The translations under genes and the position numbers were made by a program. The notes under the pieces are model-generated. The model was not told the origin of the DNA and searched no databases. It saw only the letters and a list, made by a program, of their open reading frames with translations. From Gemmobacter megaterium (GTDB lineage: Bacteria; Pseudomonadota; Alphaproteobacteria; Rhodobacterales; Rhodobacteraceae): 64,000 nucleotides of DNA. The DNA is taken from contig NZ_FTOT01000003.1 in assembly GCF_900156815.1 (NCBI RefSeq), forward strand, positions 372,001 to 436,000, read 5' to 3'. The first letter of the stretch is position 1. Every line of letters begins with the position of its first letter. Shown piece after piece: positions 25,449-34,773 of this stretch.

Positions 25449-26903
25449 ATGCATGGACTGGCCGACACCGATCTTTTCCGCGACACCTGCCTGATCGGGG
25501 GCCAATGGCGCGCAGCGTCGGACGGGGCAACCATTGCCGTGCTGAATCCGGCGACAGGCAAGGAACTGGGCCGCGTGCCGGACTGCACCGCCGACGATAC
25601 CCGCGCCGCCATCGCCGCTGCCGGGGCCGCTTTTGGCCCGTGGAAGGCCCGGACCGCCGCCGACCGCGCCGCGTTGCTGGACCGCTGGTTTGCGCTGGTG
25701 GCCGCACATGCCGACGATCTGGCCCGCCTGCTGACATTGGAACAAGGCAAGCCACTGGCCGAGGCGAAGGGCGAGATCGCCTATGGCAATTCCTTCATCA
25801 AATGGTTCGCCGAAGAGGCGCGGCGCATTTGCGGATCCACCATCCCGTCCCCCACGGCCAACCGCCGGATCCTTGTGCTGAAAGAGGCGGTCGGTGTCTG
25901 CGCCATCATCACACCTTGGAACTTTCCCAACGCCATGATCACCCGCAAGGTGGCGCCCGCGCTGGCGGCGGGTTGCACCGTGGTGATCAAGCCGTCGGAT
26001 TTCACCCCCTATTCGGCGCTGGCACTGGCCGTGCTGGCCGAACGCGCAGGGATCCCGCCGGGCGTGATCAACGTGCTGACCGGGATGCCGCAGGCGATTG
26101 GCGCAGAATTGACCGCCAACCCCGTCGTGCGCAAACTGTCCTTCACCGGATCCACCCGCATCGGCGCGCTGCTGATGGAACAATGCGCCCCCACGCTGAA
26201 GCGGCTGTCGCTGGAACTGGGCGGCAACGCGCCGTTCATCGTGTTCGACGATGCCGATCTGGACGCCGCGGTCGAAGGCGCGATCCAGTCGAAATTCCGC
26301 AACGGTGGCCAGACCTGCGTCTGCGCCAACCGCATTCTGGTGCAGGACGGCATCTATGACGCCTTTGCCGACCGTCTGGCCGCCCGTGTCAACGCGATGA
26401 AGGTCGGCGACGGCTTGGCACAGGGCACCGAGATCGGCCCCATGATCAACGCCGCTGCGGTGGACAAGATCAACCGCCATGTCGCAGATGCGCTGGCCAA
26501 GGGCGCCAGCGTGATGTCCGGCGCCGCCCCCGGCCCCGATGGCGCGCAATATGTGACCCCCGTGGTCCTGCGCGATGCCACCACCGCCATGCAACTGGCC
26601 ACCGAGGAAACCTTTGGCCCCGTCGCCCCCCTGTTCAGGTTTGAAACCGAGGATCAGGCGGTAGCGATGGCCAATGATACCCCCTTTGGCCTTGCCGCCT
26701 ATTTCTACACCCGCGATCTGGCCCGCGCCTTCCGTGTCGGCGAGGCGTTGGACTCCGGGATGGTCGGGCTGAACACCGGCCTGATCTCGACCGAGGTGGC
26801 GCCCTTTGGCGGCGTCAAGCAATCGGGGCTGGGCCGCGAAGGCTCGCATCTGGGGATCGAGGAATATCTCGAGGTCAAGACGTTCCATATCGGCGGTCTC
26901 TGA
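25449..26903 (+). CDS. gabD: Succinate-semialdehyde dehydrogenase (GabD-type)
   Basis: 484-aa NAD(P)-dependent aldehyde dehydrogenase of the GabD family, oxidising succinic semialdehyde to succinate, the last step of GABA breakdown. ATG 25449 has AAGGA seven bases upstream. Oxyanion Asn158 is in PWNFP, the general base Glu256 in LELGGN, and nucleophile Cys290 in NGGQTCVCANR. The second Cys two residues later is common in GabD proteins and can form a redox-sensing disulfide. The C-terminal PFGGVKQSGLGREGSHLGIEEY is typical of GabD. The PotABCD-type importer, class III aminotransferase and second ALDH nearby support a polyamine/GABA route. Confidence 0.92.
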   Translation: MHGLADTDLFRDTCLIGGQWRAASDGATIAVLNPATGKELGRVPDCTADDTRAAIAAAGAAFGPWKARTAADRAALLDRWFALVAAHADDLARLLTLEQGKPLAEAKGEIAYGNSFIKWFAEEARRICGSTIPSPTANRRILVLKEAVGVCAIITPWNFPNAMITRKVAPALAAGCTVVIKPSDFTPYSALALAVLAERAGIPPGVINVLTGMPQAIGAELTANPVVRKLSFTGSTRIGALLMEQCAPTLKRLSLELGGNAPFIVFDDADLDAAVEGAIQSKFRNGGQTCVCANRILVQDGIYDAFADRLAARVNAMKVGDGLAQGTEIGPMINAAAVDKINRHVADALAKGASVMSGAAPGPDGAQYVTPVVLRDATTAMQLATEETFGPVAPLFRFETEDQAVAMANDTPFGLAAYFYTRDLARAFRVGEALDSGMVGLNTGLISTEVAPFGGVKQSGLGREGSHLGIEEYLEVKTFHIGGL

Positions 26904-26933
26904 CCACCGGGGCGGATGCTCCCCCGCCTTGTG

Positions 26934-26962
26934 AAACGGGCCCGGTCCTGCCGGGCCCGTTT
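26934..26962. terminator. Bidirectional hairpin terminator
   Basis: AAACGGGCCCGG-TCCTG-CCGGGCCCGTTT: a perfect 12-bp stem flanked by A-run and T-run on opposite sides, so it works as an intrinsic terminator on both strands for the two convergent aldehyde dehydrogenase genes. Confidence 0.85.
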
Positions 26963-26965
26963 CCC

Positions 26966-28429
26966 TTACAGCCCGATCAGGACCGATTTCTGACGCCGGT
27001 TCGCCTGATAGGCCGCGCGGCCCAGATCCTTGCCCAGCCCCGAGGATTTGTAGCCCCCCGTCGGCAGGATATGGTCCAGCGAACGGTTGTAGCGGTTGAC
27101 CCAGACGGTCCCGGCCTCCAACGCGCGCGTCACCCGCACCGCCCGCGACAGATCCCGCGTGAAGACGCCTGCGCACAGGCCATAGGTAGGATGGCTGGCC
27201 AGCGCAATCGCCTCGTCCTCGGTGGCGAATGTCTGCACCGTCAGGACGGGGCCAAAGATTTCCTCGGTTACGGCAGGAGAGGTTTCGCCGACCCCCGACA
27301 GGATCGTCGGGCGGTAGAAATACCCCGGCCTGTCGAACCGTTCGCCGCCGCAGATCAACTCGGCGCCCTGGGCCACCGCAGCCTGCACGATACCGTCGAT
27401 CCGGTCCAACTGGCGGGCCGAGATGATGGGCGAAAACGGCGTGCCACCATCCCAGGTATTGCCCGGCACCAGCAGGGCCATCGCCGCGCGGATGCGGTCG
27501 ACCAGCGCGCCAGCCACGCTTTCATGCACCAGCAGGCGCGATCCCGAAACGCAAGCCTGCCCGGCGTTCGAGGTGATGCCCGCCGCCACACAGCGCGCGG
27601 CCAGGTCCAGATCGGCGTCGTCGAACACCAGTTGCGGGGATTTGCCGCCCAGTTCCAGCGTCATCGGCTTGACCCCATGACGGGCGATATTGGCCATGAT
27701 CGCCTGCCCTGCCCCGGTCGATCCGGTAAAGCTGATCTTGGCAATCTCTGGGTGCCCGGTGATGGCGTTTCCGGTGACAGGCCCATTGCCCAGTACGACA
27801 TTCACCAGCCCCGGCGGCAAGCCCGCGCGTTCGGCCAATTCCACCATGTACAATGTGGAAAACGGTGTCATTTCAGACGGTTTCAGCACAACTGCATTCC
27901 CCGCCGCCAGGGCCGGCCCCAGTTTCCACGCGGCCATCGAGACCGGAAAGTTCCACGGGGTGATGGCGCCCACCACGCCATAGGGTTCCGACAGGATCAT
28001 GCCAAGCGAGCTGTCATCGGTCGGCACGACATCGCCGCCTTCCTTGTCGGCGAATTCGGCAAAGAACCGGATCTGTTCGGCGGAAATGGCAATGTCGCCT
28101 GCTGCTGCCGCATCGACCGGGCGGGTGGAGGCCACCGCCTCCAGCTGCGCCAGCCGTGGCGCCTCGGCCAGCATCAGATCGGCCCAGGCGTGCAGCACCC
28201 TGACCCGGTCGCGTGGGCGGATGCCGGCCCAGCCGCTGGATTTCAGCGCCGCGCGGGCGGTCTGTACCGCCTCGTCCACCAGCACCGCATCGGCGACAGG
28301 ACAGTCGGCAAACCCTGCGCCATCGCTGGGCCGCTGCAACGCCAGTTGCCCCACCGCCGGGCGATAGCGCCCACCGACATAATGGCCCTGGGGCAGCGAG
28401 AGGTCATCGGGGGCAAAGCGCAGGGTCAT
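26966..28429 (-). CDS. NAD-dependent aldehyde dehydrogenase
   Basis: 487-aa ALDH-superfamily enzyme of the betaine-aldehyde/aminoaldehyde dehydrogenase type (PuuC-like). Asn160 in TPWNFP, Glu259 in LELGGKSP and nucleophile Cys293 in NAGQACVSGSR are all present, and the C-terminus ends ANRRQKSVLIGL. It would oxidise an amino-aldehyde such as 4-aminobutanal to the amino acid, feeding the convergent GabD gene. It is divergent from a cupin gene, with 252 bp between. Substrate assignment is by context. Confidence 0.9.
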   Translation of the reverse strand: MTLRFAPDDLSLPQGHYVGGRYRPAVGQLALQRPSDGAGFADCPVADAVLVDEAVQTARAALKSSGWAGIRPRDRVRVLHAWADLMLAEAPRLAQLEAVASTRPVDAAAAGDIAISAEQIRFFAEFADKEGGDVVPTDDSSLGMILSEPYGVVGAITPWNFPVSMAAWKLGPALAAGNAVVLKPSEMTPFSTLYMVELAERAGLPPGLVNVVLGNGPVTGNAITGHPEIAKISFTGSTGAGQAIMANIARHGVKPMTLELGGKSPQLVFDDADLDLAARCVAAGITSNAGQACVSGSRLLVHESVAGALVDRIRAAMALLVPGNTWDGGTPFSPIISARQLDRIDGIVQAAVAQGAELICGGERFDRPGYFYRPTILSGVGETSPAVTEEIFGPVLTVQTFATEDEAIALASHPTYGLCAGVFTRDLSRAVRVTRALEAGTVWVNRYNRSLDHILPTGGYKSSGLGKDLGRAAYQANRRQKSVLIGL

Positions 28430-28681
28430 GTCAGGCTCCTTCAGGTCGGCGTCAGTCTAGCAGGGGTGGTGCGCGGTGGTGAGGGCGCAGTGAGGGGCAT
28501 GGCAGAAGCGGCTGCTTTCCTGTCCGACATCCGCGCAACAATCTGCGGCATGCCGATCTGCGCCATGATCGGCCGCCGGATGGGTGCCGAACGAAAGGAT
28601 CGGCTGTTCCGGCCCGCGCTTTGGCACGATGTCCTGCGCAAGCCGTGCAAGACTGGACCCTCCGAAATCCTTGGAGCAACC

Positions 28682-29035
28682 ATGTCCCTTCTCAAGACCA
28701 TTTCCATCGCCAATGCCGCCGAAGCGCGTCAGTCGAAATCCGACCCGGATCGTCTGATTGCGGGCGACCCTAGCTTTACCACATGGGCCGTCGACGCCTC
28801 GCGCGATGGGCAGGTGGATACCGGCATCTGGGAGGCCACGCCCGGCACCACCCGGTCGATCAAGGGCGAAGCCTATGAATTCTGCCACATTCTTGAAGGT
28901 GTGGTCGAACTGACCGAGGATGGCCATGATCCGGTGATCTATCGTGCCGGGGACAGTTTTGTCATGAAACCCGGCTATGTGGGCACCTGGCACACCATTG
29001 AAAAGGTGCGCAAGATCTACGTCTTTGTGACCTGA
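28682..29035 (+). CDS. Small cupin protein (Cupin_3/DUF861-like)
   Basis: 117-aa single-domain cupin. ATG 28682 has GGAG five bases upstream; earlier in-frame codons have no site. The cupin core runs from about 45 to 110: GIWEATPG, EAYEFCHILEGVVELT, YRAGDSFVMKPGYVGTWH. Proteins of this size often sit beside amine-oxidising FAD enzymes and aldehyde dehydrogenases, but their reaction is not established. The gene stands alone between a divergent ALDH and the convergent PotA-like gene. Confidence 0.85.
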   Translation: MSLLKTISIANAAEARQSKSDPDRLIAGDPSFTTWAVDASRDGQVDTGIWEATPGTTRSIKGEAYEFCHILEGVVELTEDGHDPVIYRAGDSFVMKPGYVGTWHTIEKVRKIYVFVT

Positions 29036-29045
29036 ACGGCACGCA

Positions 29046-29071
29046 GGGGGTAGGCGGCACCGCCTGCCCCC
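29046..29071. terminator. Hairpin between convergent genes
   Basis: GGGGGTAGGCGG and CCGCCTGCCCCC pair over 12 positions with one G-U, the apex being GCAC. It is placed between the cupin stop and the minus-strand ABC ATPase stop. Confidence 0.7.
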
Positions 29072-29073
29072 GT

Positions 29074-30162
29074 TCAGGTCGCGGCAGAGCGCGGCACGAT
29101 CTCCGTATCCTGGACATGCAGCTTCAGCCGCACGGTTTCGCCCGGACGCGGCAGGGTTGCCGTGTTGTAGTGGTGACTGGGAATGCGGAACCCGATCTCG
29201 GCCCCGCCGGGCAACGCGACCTCGGCCTTCAGGCTTTCCCCCTGGAATACCACATCGCGCACCGTGCCGGACAGATAGTTGCTGTCCGCCGCCGCCTCGT
29301 CCGGCTCGCAGGGCAACAGCGCCTCGGCCTGCAACGCGATCAGCAGTTGATCGCCGGACGGCAATGCCCGCGCGCTGCGCAGGACGGCATCCCCCAGCCG
29401 CACCGTATCCACCCCTGCACGGGCAACCGGCACAAGGGTGGACTCGCCGACGAACCCGGCAACGAAATCATCCGCCGGGCTGGCATACAGCGCGCGCGGA
29501 CTGTCGATCTGGACGATACGGCCCGCATTCATCACGGCGACCCGGTCCGACATGGTCAGCGCCTCGCGCTGGTCATGGGTGACATAGACGATGGTCGCGC
29601 CCAGCTTGGCATGGAGGCTGCGCAGCTCCATCTGCATCGTCTCGCGCAGGTTCTTGTCCAGTGCCGACAGCGGTTCGTCCATCAGGATCAGCCGCGGTTC
29701 GAAGACGATGGCGCGCGCCAGGGCCACACGTTGCCGTTGGCCGCCGGACAACTTGGCGATGGGCCGCGCGCCATAGCCCGACAGTTCCACCGTGGCCAGC
29801 GCCTTGTCCACACGGGCCATAATCTCGGCATTCAGCATCTTGCGGGCCCGCAGCGGAAAGGCGATGTTTTCCGCCACCGACAGATGCGGGAACAGCGCGT
29901 AGTTCTGAAAGACGACGCCGATATCACGTTTTTGCGGCGGCAACAGCGTCACATCGGCATCGCCAAACCAGACCCGCCCCGAGCTGGGCCGCGCAAAGCC
30001 GCCGATGATTTGCAGCATGGTTGTCTTGCCGGATCCCGAAGGGCCAAGGATCGACACGAACTCGCCCGCGCGGATATCCAGCGACACCCCTTTGAGCGCA
30101 TGGAACGTGCCATAGGTCTTGGTCAGGTCGGCCACCCGGACGGGAACGAAATTGGTGGTCAT
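29074..30162 (-). CDS. PotA-like ABC transporter ATPase
   Basis: 362-aa ATPase of the spermidine/putrescine importer family. ATG 30162 has AAGGA upstream; the longer frame to 30234 enters the permease gene. Walker A is GPSGSGKTT (40-48), with Q-loop QNYALFPHLSV, signature LSGGQRQR, Walker B LILMDEPLSALD, and His-loop THDQREALTMSD. A TOBE-type C-terminal domain follows (about 240-362). It is the last gene of a minus-strand operon in the order binding protein, PotB, PotC, PotA. Polyamines are likely but not certain; close relatives carry other amines or thiamine. Confidence 0.92.
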   Translation of the reverse strand: MTTNFVPVRVADLTKTYGTFHALKGVSLDIRAGEFVSILGPSGSGKTTMLQIIGGFARPSSGRVWFGDADVTLLPPQKRDIGVVFQNYALFPHLSVAENIAFPLRARKMLNAEIMARVDKALATVELSGYGARPIAKLSGGQRQRVALARAIVFEPRLILMDEPLSALDKNLRETMQMELRSLHAKLGATIVYVTHDQREALTMSDRVAVMNAGRIVQIDSPRALYASPADDFVAGFVGESTLVPVARAGVDTVRLGDAVLRSARALPSGDQLLIALQAEALLPCEPDEAAADSNYLSGTVRDVVFQGESLKAEVALPGGAEIGFRIPSHHYNTATLPRPGETVRLKLHVQDTEIVPRSAAT

Positions 30163-30175
30163 GCAGGTGGTCCTT

Positions 30176-30964
30176 TCATGCGTGCCCGGTCCGGGCCTTG
30201 CGGCCGCGCAGGCTGGAGATGATGACAAGCGCAAAGGAGATCGAGATCAGAACCGAACTGATCGCCGCGATGGTCGGGTCAATCTCGTTGCGCAGGCTCA
30301 TGAACATGCGGCGCGGCAGGGTCTGGTTCTCGCCCCCGGCGATAAAGATCGACACGACGGTTTCGTCCAGCGCGCCGATAAAGGCGAACAGGCCGCCCGT
30401 GATGACCGAAGGCCGGATCTGCGGCAGCGTCACCTTCATGAAGGCGGTCAGGCGGCTCACCCCCAGACTGCGCGCCACGTCTTCCTGGTTCATGTCGAAC
30501 GACCGCAGGCCGGCCAGCACGGCGATGAACACATAGGGCAGGTTCATCATGGCAAAGGCGAACACCAACCCGGTCTTGGTCGCCACCAGCCCGACCTGCG
30601 CATAGACCATGTAAAGCCCCGCTGCCAGGATGATCACCGGCACCATCACCGGCGTCAGCAGCACGATCTGCATCCGCCGCACCAGTTTCGACTGCGAGAC
30701 ATTGGCGGCATAGGCCGCAGCGGTGCCGATGGGCACGGTGATCAGCGTGGTGAGCGTGGCCAGCAGAAAGCTGTTCCACGTCGCATCCATCCAGTCACGG
30801 TTGCCGAAATACGCCTCGTACCAACGCAGGCTGAGCACCTTGGGCGGAAAAGACAGGAAGCGCGAGTCGGAGAACGACATCACAAAGACGATGACGATGG
30901 GCATCACCATGAAGAACAGGATCAGCGCCGTAACGATCCACAGGGCAAGGCGGGACAGGGTCAT
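30176..30964 (-). CDS. PotC-like ABC transporter permease
   Basis: 262-aa inner-membrane permease. ATG 30964 opens a hydrophobic N-terminus (LALWIVTALILFFMVMPIVI); the longer open frame overlaps the PotB-like gene. FMVMPIVIVFVMSFSDSRFLSFPP and WYEAYF mark the PotC type, and the coupling loop is VARSLGVSRLTAFMKVTLPQ. It starts 10 bp after the PotB-like gene. Confidence 0.92.
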   Translation of the reverse strand: MTLSRLALWIVTALILFFMVMPIVIVFVMSFSDSRFLSFPPKVLSLRWYEAYFGNRDWMDATWNSFLLATLTTLITVPIGTAAAYAANVSQSKLVRRMQIVLLTPVMVPVIILAAGLYMVYAQVGLVATKTGLVFAFAMMNLPYVFIAVLAGLRSFDMNQEDVARSLGVSRLTAFMKVTLPQIRPSVITGGLFAFIGALDETVVSIFIAGGENQTLPRRMFMSLRNEIDPTIAAISSVLISISFALVIISSLRGRKARTGHA

Positions 30965-30974
30965 GGCATGGTCC

Positions 30975-31850
30975 TCAGCGCATTCCGACGATTTTCTCGA
31001 CCGGCAACACCCGGTCCACCGCCCAGAAGATCGTGCAGACCAGCGCCAGCAGCACCATGGCCACCGCACTTGCCGCCCCGAATTGCAGGTAAAGTTCGAC
31101 GTTCCGCTGCACCAGCGACGACACCATGATCGTCTTGCCCCCGCCCAACAGTTCCGGTGTCAGGTAAAAGCCAAGGCACAGGATGAACACCAGCACCGAC
31201 CCGGCCATCATCCCCGGCGCCGACAAGGGCAGCACGACGCGGCGGAACACATAGAACGCCCCGCCCCCCAGCGAATGCCCGGCCTGGGTAAGTTCCTGCG
31301 GGATCTTGGACAGGGCGGCGTAAAGCGGGAATACCATGAACGGGATCATCACATGCAGCATCCCGATCAGCACGGCGGTAAAGTTGTGCGACAGCGACAG
31401 CGGCGCGTCGATCACGCCCAGGTTCAGCAGGGTTGTGTTGATGATCCCCCGCCGTTGCAGCACCACCAGCCAGGCATAGGTCCGCACCAGAACGCTGGTC
31501 CAGAACGGCAGCATCACCAGCGCCAGGATCAGCGTGGACCACCCGCGCGAGGCGACGGCGGCAGCATAGGCCAGCGGGAACCCCAGCAGGATCGACAGGA
31601 CGGTCACGATCAGGCTGATCTTCAGCGTCTCGGAATAGGTCCGCCAGTAGATCGGTTCGTCCAGGATCCGGGCATAGTGGATCAGCGAAAAGCTGTCCCC
31701 CTCGCGCAGTGACTGGACGAACAGCAACCCAAGAGGCGCCCCCAGGAACACCAGCACCAAAAGCAACGCCGGCAGGAACAATAGCAAATAGCCGCGTTGT
31801 TCGGCACGTTCCGCGCGCGCAATCCCGGCTGCGTTGGAAAGATCGGTCAT
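30975..31850 (-). CDS. PotB-like ABC transporter permease
   Basis: 291-aa permease with six predicted membrane segments: LLLFLPALLLVLVFLGAPL near the N-terminus, then the MLPFWTSVLVRTYAW stretch strongly conserved in PotB/PotH proteins, and the coupling loop AGHSLGGGAFYVFRRVVLP. The start is ATG 31850 with AGGA seven bases upstream. A 99-bp spacer with a hairpin separates it from the binding-protein gene upstream. Confidence 0.92.
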   Translation of the reverse strand: MTDLSNAAGIARAERAEQRGYLLLFLPALLLVLVFLGAPLGLLFVQSLREGDSFSLIHYARILDEPIYWRTYSETLKISLIVTVLSILLGFPLAYAAAVASRGWSTLILALVMLPFWTSVLVRTYAWLVVLQRRGIINTTLLNLGVIDAPLSLSHNFTAVLIGMLHVMIPFMVFPLYAALSKIPQELTQAGHSLGGGAFYVFRRVVLPLSAPGMMAGSVLVFILCLGFYLTPELLGGGKTIMVSSLVQRNVELYLQFGAASAVAMVLLALVCTIFWAVDRVLPVEKIVGMR

Positions 31851-31913
31851 GAGGGATCCTGTATGGTCATCCGGGGCGGAACCCGCGCGGATCGTGCCTG
31901 TGGGGCAAATGTG

Positions 31914-31941
31914 CCCGGACGCACCGCCTGGCGCGTCCGGG
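31914..31941 (-). promoter_or_regulatory. Intercistronic hairpin after binding-protein gene
   Basis: CCCGGACGC and GCGTCCGGG form a 9-bp perfect stem around a 10-base loop, within ten bases after the binding-protein stop on the minus strand and before the PotB-like start. No U-tract is present. It is analogous to 22245-22275 and 61116-61141. Confidence 0.65.
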
Positions 31942-31949
31942 GCGTGCGA

Positions 31950-32984
31950 TCACTTCTGCATGAAGTCCAGCCAGCGGCGCTCGGCTGCCTCACCTTCGGA
32001 CGACGCCCACCATGCGGCATTCAGCGGCACCTGAATGGCGATGTTCGCAGGCGCGGTGGTCAGGCTTTCAAGGCGCGCTGGCTCCATGAACTCGGCAAAG
32101 GCGGTGTTCAGCGGGCCGGTGGTATAATCGGTCGCCCAGCCTGCCTGCCCTTTGGGATCCAGCAGTTCGTTCATGAATTTCAAGGTGGCTTCCTTGTTCT
32201 GGGTGCCTTTCAGCACGGCCAGGCAGGTATACTCCATGATCGCCTGATTGCGGGTAAAGGTCGCGGGCGCACCTTCGCCCACGGCCGTCGCCGCGCGGCC
32301 ATCCCACAACGGCAGCATGTCCACCTCGCCATCGACCAGCAACTGCGCGGTTTCGGCGCCCGAGGTCCACCAGACGGCGATATGCGGCTTGATCTCTTCC
32401 AGCTTGGCATAGGCGCGGTCCACATCCAGCGGATAGAGATCCGCCGGGGCCACACCATCGGCCAGCAGCGCCAGTTCCAGTGTGGGGCGGGCATAGTTGC
32501 GCAGGGCGCGGCGGCCAGGGAACTTTTCGACATCCCAGAAATCGGCCCAGCTTTGCGGCCCTGCATCGCCGAAAGTGTCGGTGTTGTAAGCCAGCACGGT
32601 GGCATAGGCCGACAGCCCGACCGAATGTTCGTCCTTGAACGCATCGGGCACGGTTTCTGCATTGGGCAGCAGGCTGTAGTCCAGCGGCTCCAGCAGCCCT
32701 TCCATCACACCGCGGGCGCAATAGCCGGCCGAGGCGTCAAAAATATCCCAGATCGGCTTGCCCGAGGCGACCTGTGCCTTGACCACCGGATAGCGGTCGG
32801 CGCTGGGATCAGTGATGACGCGGATGCCCAGCTTGTCTTCGGCTGGTTTGATCAACGTCTTGTTCATCACATCCAGGATGGTTCCGCCATCGGTGGCATA
32901 GGTCACAGTCTGGGCGGCGACGGGTAGCGCTGTGGCGGTGGCCAGCGTGGCGGCCATCAGGGTCAGTCGGCAAAGTTTTGTCAT
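31950..32984 (-). CDS. PotD-like extracellular substrate-binding protein
   Basis: 344-aa periplasmic binding protein of the spermidine/putrescine class (SBP_bac_8-like). ATG 32984 starts a Sec signal (MTKLCRLTLMAATLATATAL, cleavage near residue 24). The mature part opens VTYATDGGTILDVMNKTLIKP, and includes WDIFDASAGYCARG, AYNTDTFG and SWADFWDVEKFPGRRALR, the last a common block in PotD/PotF-type proteins. It is first in the importer operon. The ligand is probably a polyamine or related cationic amine. An ATAA-N7-TTAT dyad lies about 100 bp upstream. Confidence 0.9.
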   Translation of the reverse strand: MTKLCRLTLMAATLATATALPVAAQTVTYATDGGTILDVMNKTLIKPAEDKLGIRVITDPSADRYPVVKAQVASGKPIWDIFDASAGYCARGVMEGLLEPLDYSLLPNAETVPDAFKDEHSVGLSAYATVLAYNTDTFGDAGPQSWADFWDVEKFPGRRALRNYARPTLELALLADGVAPADLYPLDVDRAYAKLEEIKPHIAVWWTSGAETAQLLVDGEVDMLPLWDGRAATAVGEGAPATFTRNQAIMEYTCLAVLKGTQNKEATLKFMNELLDPKGQAGWATDYTTGPLNTAFAEFMEPARLESLTTAPANIAIQVPLNAAWWASSEGEAAERRWLDFMQK

Positions 32985-33082
32985 GGCGTGGTCTTCCCTG
33001 TTGTCGGTCGGGCTCTGAGGTCCGGTGCCAGAAAACCTGAACCCTTGGGGCGCGCGCGGCCAATCAAAACAGTGGGGCAGCG

Positions 33083-33099
33083 CATAACCCTGAATTATG
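33083..33099. promoter_or_regulatory. LysR-type dyad CATAA-N7-TTATG upstream of PotD-like gene
   Basis: A 17-base element with inverted CATAA/TTATG arms, containing the T-N11-A pattern of LysR-type regulator sites. It is about 100 bp upstream of the binding-protein start. It has the same outer geometry as the perfect palindrome at 52980-52996. Confidence 0.45.
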
Positions 33100-33180
33100 G
33101 GTGGGGGTGAACCTTCGGCAGATGCCGCAGGAAACGGCGCATATGCAGGCCGGATGATGCGATCCGCGTCGCACAGGAAA

Positions 33181-33201
33181 AGGCGCCCCGGCGGGGCGCC
33201 T
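33181..33201 (-). terminator. Intrinsic terminator after class III aminotransferase
   Basis: AGGCGCCCC and GGGGCGCCT form a 9-bp stem with a 3-base loop. On the minus strand the stem is followed by TTTTCC, giving a proper U-tract downstream of the aminotransferase stop at 33270. Confidence 0.8.
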
Positions 33202-33269
33202 GAGCTCATCGGGCGGTTCGGACACGACAGCGGCGCGGCGCCAGTACGATTCGGCGCCTTGCCACCCGC

Positions 33270-34646
33270 CTAGCTGCGCATGGCGGCACGAACGTCGGGC
33301 GCGTCCAGCACCTCGTCCAGCGTGGCGCGCAGGCGCGCGACCAGATCGTCCACATCGGACAGGCTGTAGTTCAGGCTGGGTGCAAGGCCGATGGTTCCGT
33401 TCGGAAAGGCGCGAAAGATCACACCTTGCCGGTTGCCCGCCGCCGCCATGCGCGCCCCGATGCCCAGATCGGCGGGGAACAGCGCCTTGGTATCCTTGTT
33501 CGCCACCACTTCCAACGCGGCCAGCATCGAAATGCCGCGCACATCGCCCACCAGCGGATGGTCGGCAAATTCCACCAGCCGCGCCATCAGATGCGCGCCG
33601 GAGGCCTGGCCATTGGCCAGCAACCCGTCCTCATACAGCTTCAGCGCCGCCAGACCCACGGCGGCACTGACCGGATGGGCGGAATAGGTGAACCCGTGCC
33701 CCACCATCGCCGCTCCGGCCCCGTCCGCCATTGCCTGATAGATGCGGTCAGAAAGAAACACGGCGCCCATCGGCACATAGCCCGAAGTCAGGCCCTTGGC
33801 CGCCGTGATCATGTCAGGCTCCAGCCCCTCGACCTCGCAGCCGAACAGCGGGCCGATGCGGCCGAACCCGGTGATCACCTCGTCCACGATGAACAGGATC
33901 CCCAGGTCGCGGCAGGCGGCCTGCATGGCCGGCAGCCAGCCGGTGGGCGGCACCAGAACCCCGCCCGAGCCTTGCACGGGTTCGCAGATGAACGCGGCGA
34001 CGGTGTCGGCCCCCAGCTCTGCCACCTTGTCGCGCAAGGCTTGTACCGAGGCCGCAATGATGGCCGCCGGATCGGTGCCCACCGGGTTGCGATAGGCATA
34101 ATGCGAGGGGATCTTGTGCTGGTTCGGCAACGGCACATTGAACCCGGCGTGGAACACCGGCAGCGCCGTCAGCCCCGATCCGGTGGTGCTGGACCCATGA
34201 TAGCCGTACTCCAGCGAGATGAAATTGCGCCGCGCACCCTGCCCGATGGCGTTGAAATAATAGTGGGTAAAGCGCACCGCACTATCCACCGCATCCGACC
34301 CGCCCAACGTGAAATACACGTGGTTCAGATCGCCCGGCGCACGGTCGGCCAGTTCGGCGGCCAGCCGGATGGCAGGCTCGTTGGAAAAGTGGAAATAGCC
34401 GGTGGCATAGGGCAATTGCGCCATCTGATGGGTTGCCGCATTGACCAGCGCCTGTTGGCCATAACCTGCGTTCACGCACCACAGGCCCGCAAAGCCGTCC
34501 AGATACCTGTTCCCAGCCTCGTCGAACAGATGCACGCCAGAGGCGGATTTCAGCACCGTCGCACCGCGTTCCTCATGCGTGCGGTATGCGGTGACAGGGT
34601 GGACCAGATGGCGGCGGTCCAGTTCGACCAAAGCGTTGGGGATCAT
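33270..34646 (-). CDS. Class III aminotransferase (omega-amino acid/polyamine:pyruvate type)
   Basis: 458-aa PLP enzyme of the ornithine/beta-alanine/putrescine-pyruvate transaminase group, transferring a terminal amino group to pyruvate. Conserved parts: YLDGFAGLWCVNAGYG (48-63), GGSDAVDSA (115-123; SpuC-type enzymes usually have GSEAN here), EYGYHGS (PLP-stacking), VDEVITGFGR with Asp255, and the Schiff-base Lys284 in TAAKGLTSGY. Placed between the PotABCD-type importer and an M20/PuuB-like pair, it fits deamination of putrescine or a similar diamine to an aminoaldehyde. It ends at a clear terminator. Confidence 0.9.
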   Translation of the reverse strand: MIPNALVELDRRHLVHPVTAYRTHEERGATVLKSASGVHLFDEAGNRYLDGFAGLWCVNAGYGQQALVNAATHQMAQLPYATGYFHFSNEPAIRLAAELADRAPGDLNHVYFTLGGSDAVDSAVRFTHYYFNAIGQGARRNFISLEYGYHGSSTTGSGLTALPVFHAGFNVPLPNQHKIPSHYAYRNPVGTDPAAIIAASVQALRDKVAELGADTVAAFICEPVQGSGGVLVPPTGWLPAMQAACRDLGILFIVDEVITGFGRIGPLFGCEVEGLEPDMITAAKGLTSGYVPMGAVFLSDRIYQAMADGAGAAMVGHGFTYSAHPVSAAVGLAALKLYEDGLLANGQASGAHLMARLVEFADHPLVGDVRGISMLAALEVVANKDTKALFPADLGIGARMAAAGNRQGVIFRAFPNGTIGLAPSLNYSLSDVDDLVARLRATLDEVLDAPDVRAAMRS

Positions 34647-34773
34647 GGGTTGGCTCCGTTGTGTTGGTCAAAGTCTAGCGGGCCGGGCCGGTAGTTCCTG
34701 CCGAACAGGCCGCGCGCTGCGTGCCCGGTAATGGCGTTTCGCGGCCGGTCCATGGCAGATCGTGCTGCGCGGC

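Noticed and set aside
28621-28637. Sigma-54-like promoter TTGGCACGATGTCCTGC upstream of the cupin gene
   Set aside because: The GG and GC elements are one base too far apart for sigma-54, and the -12 half is poor.
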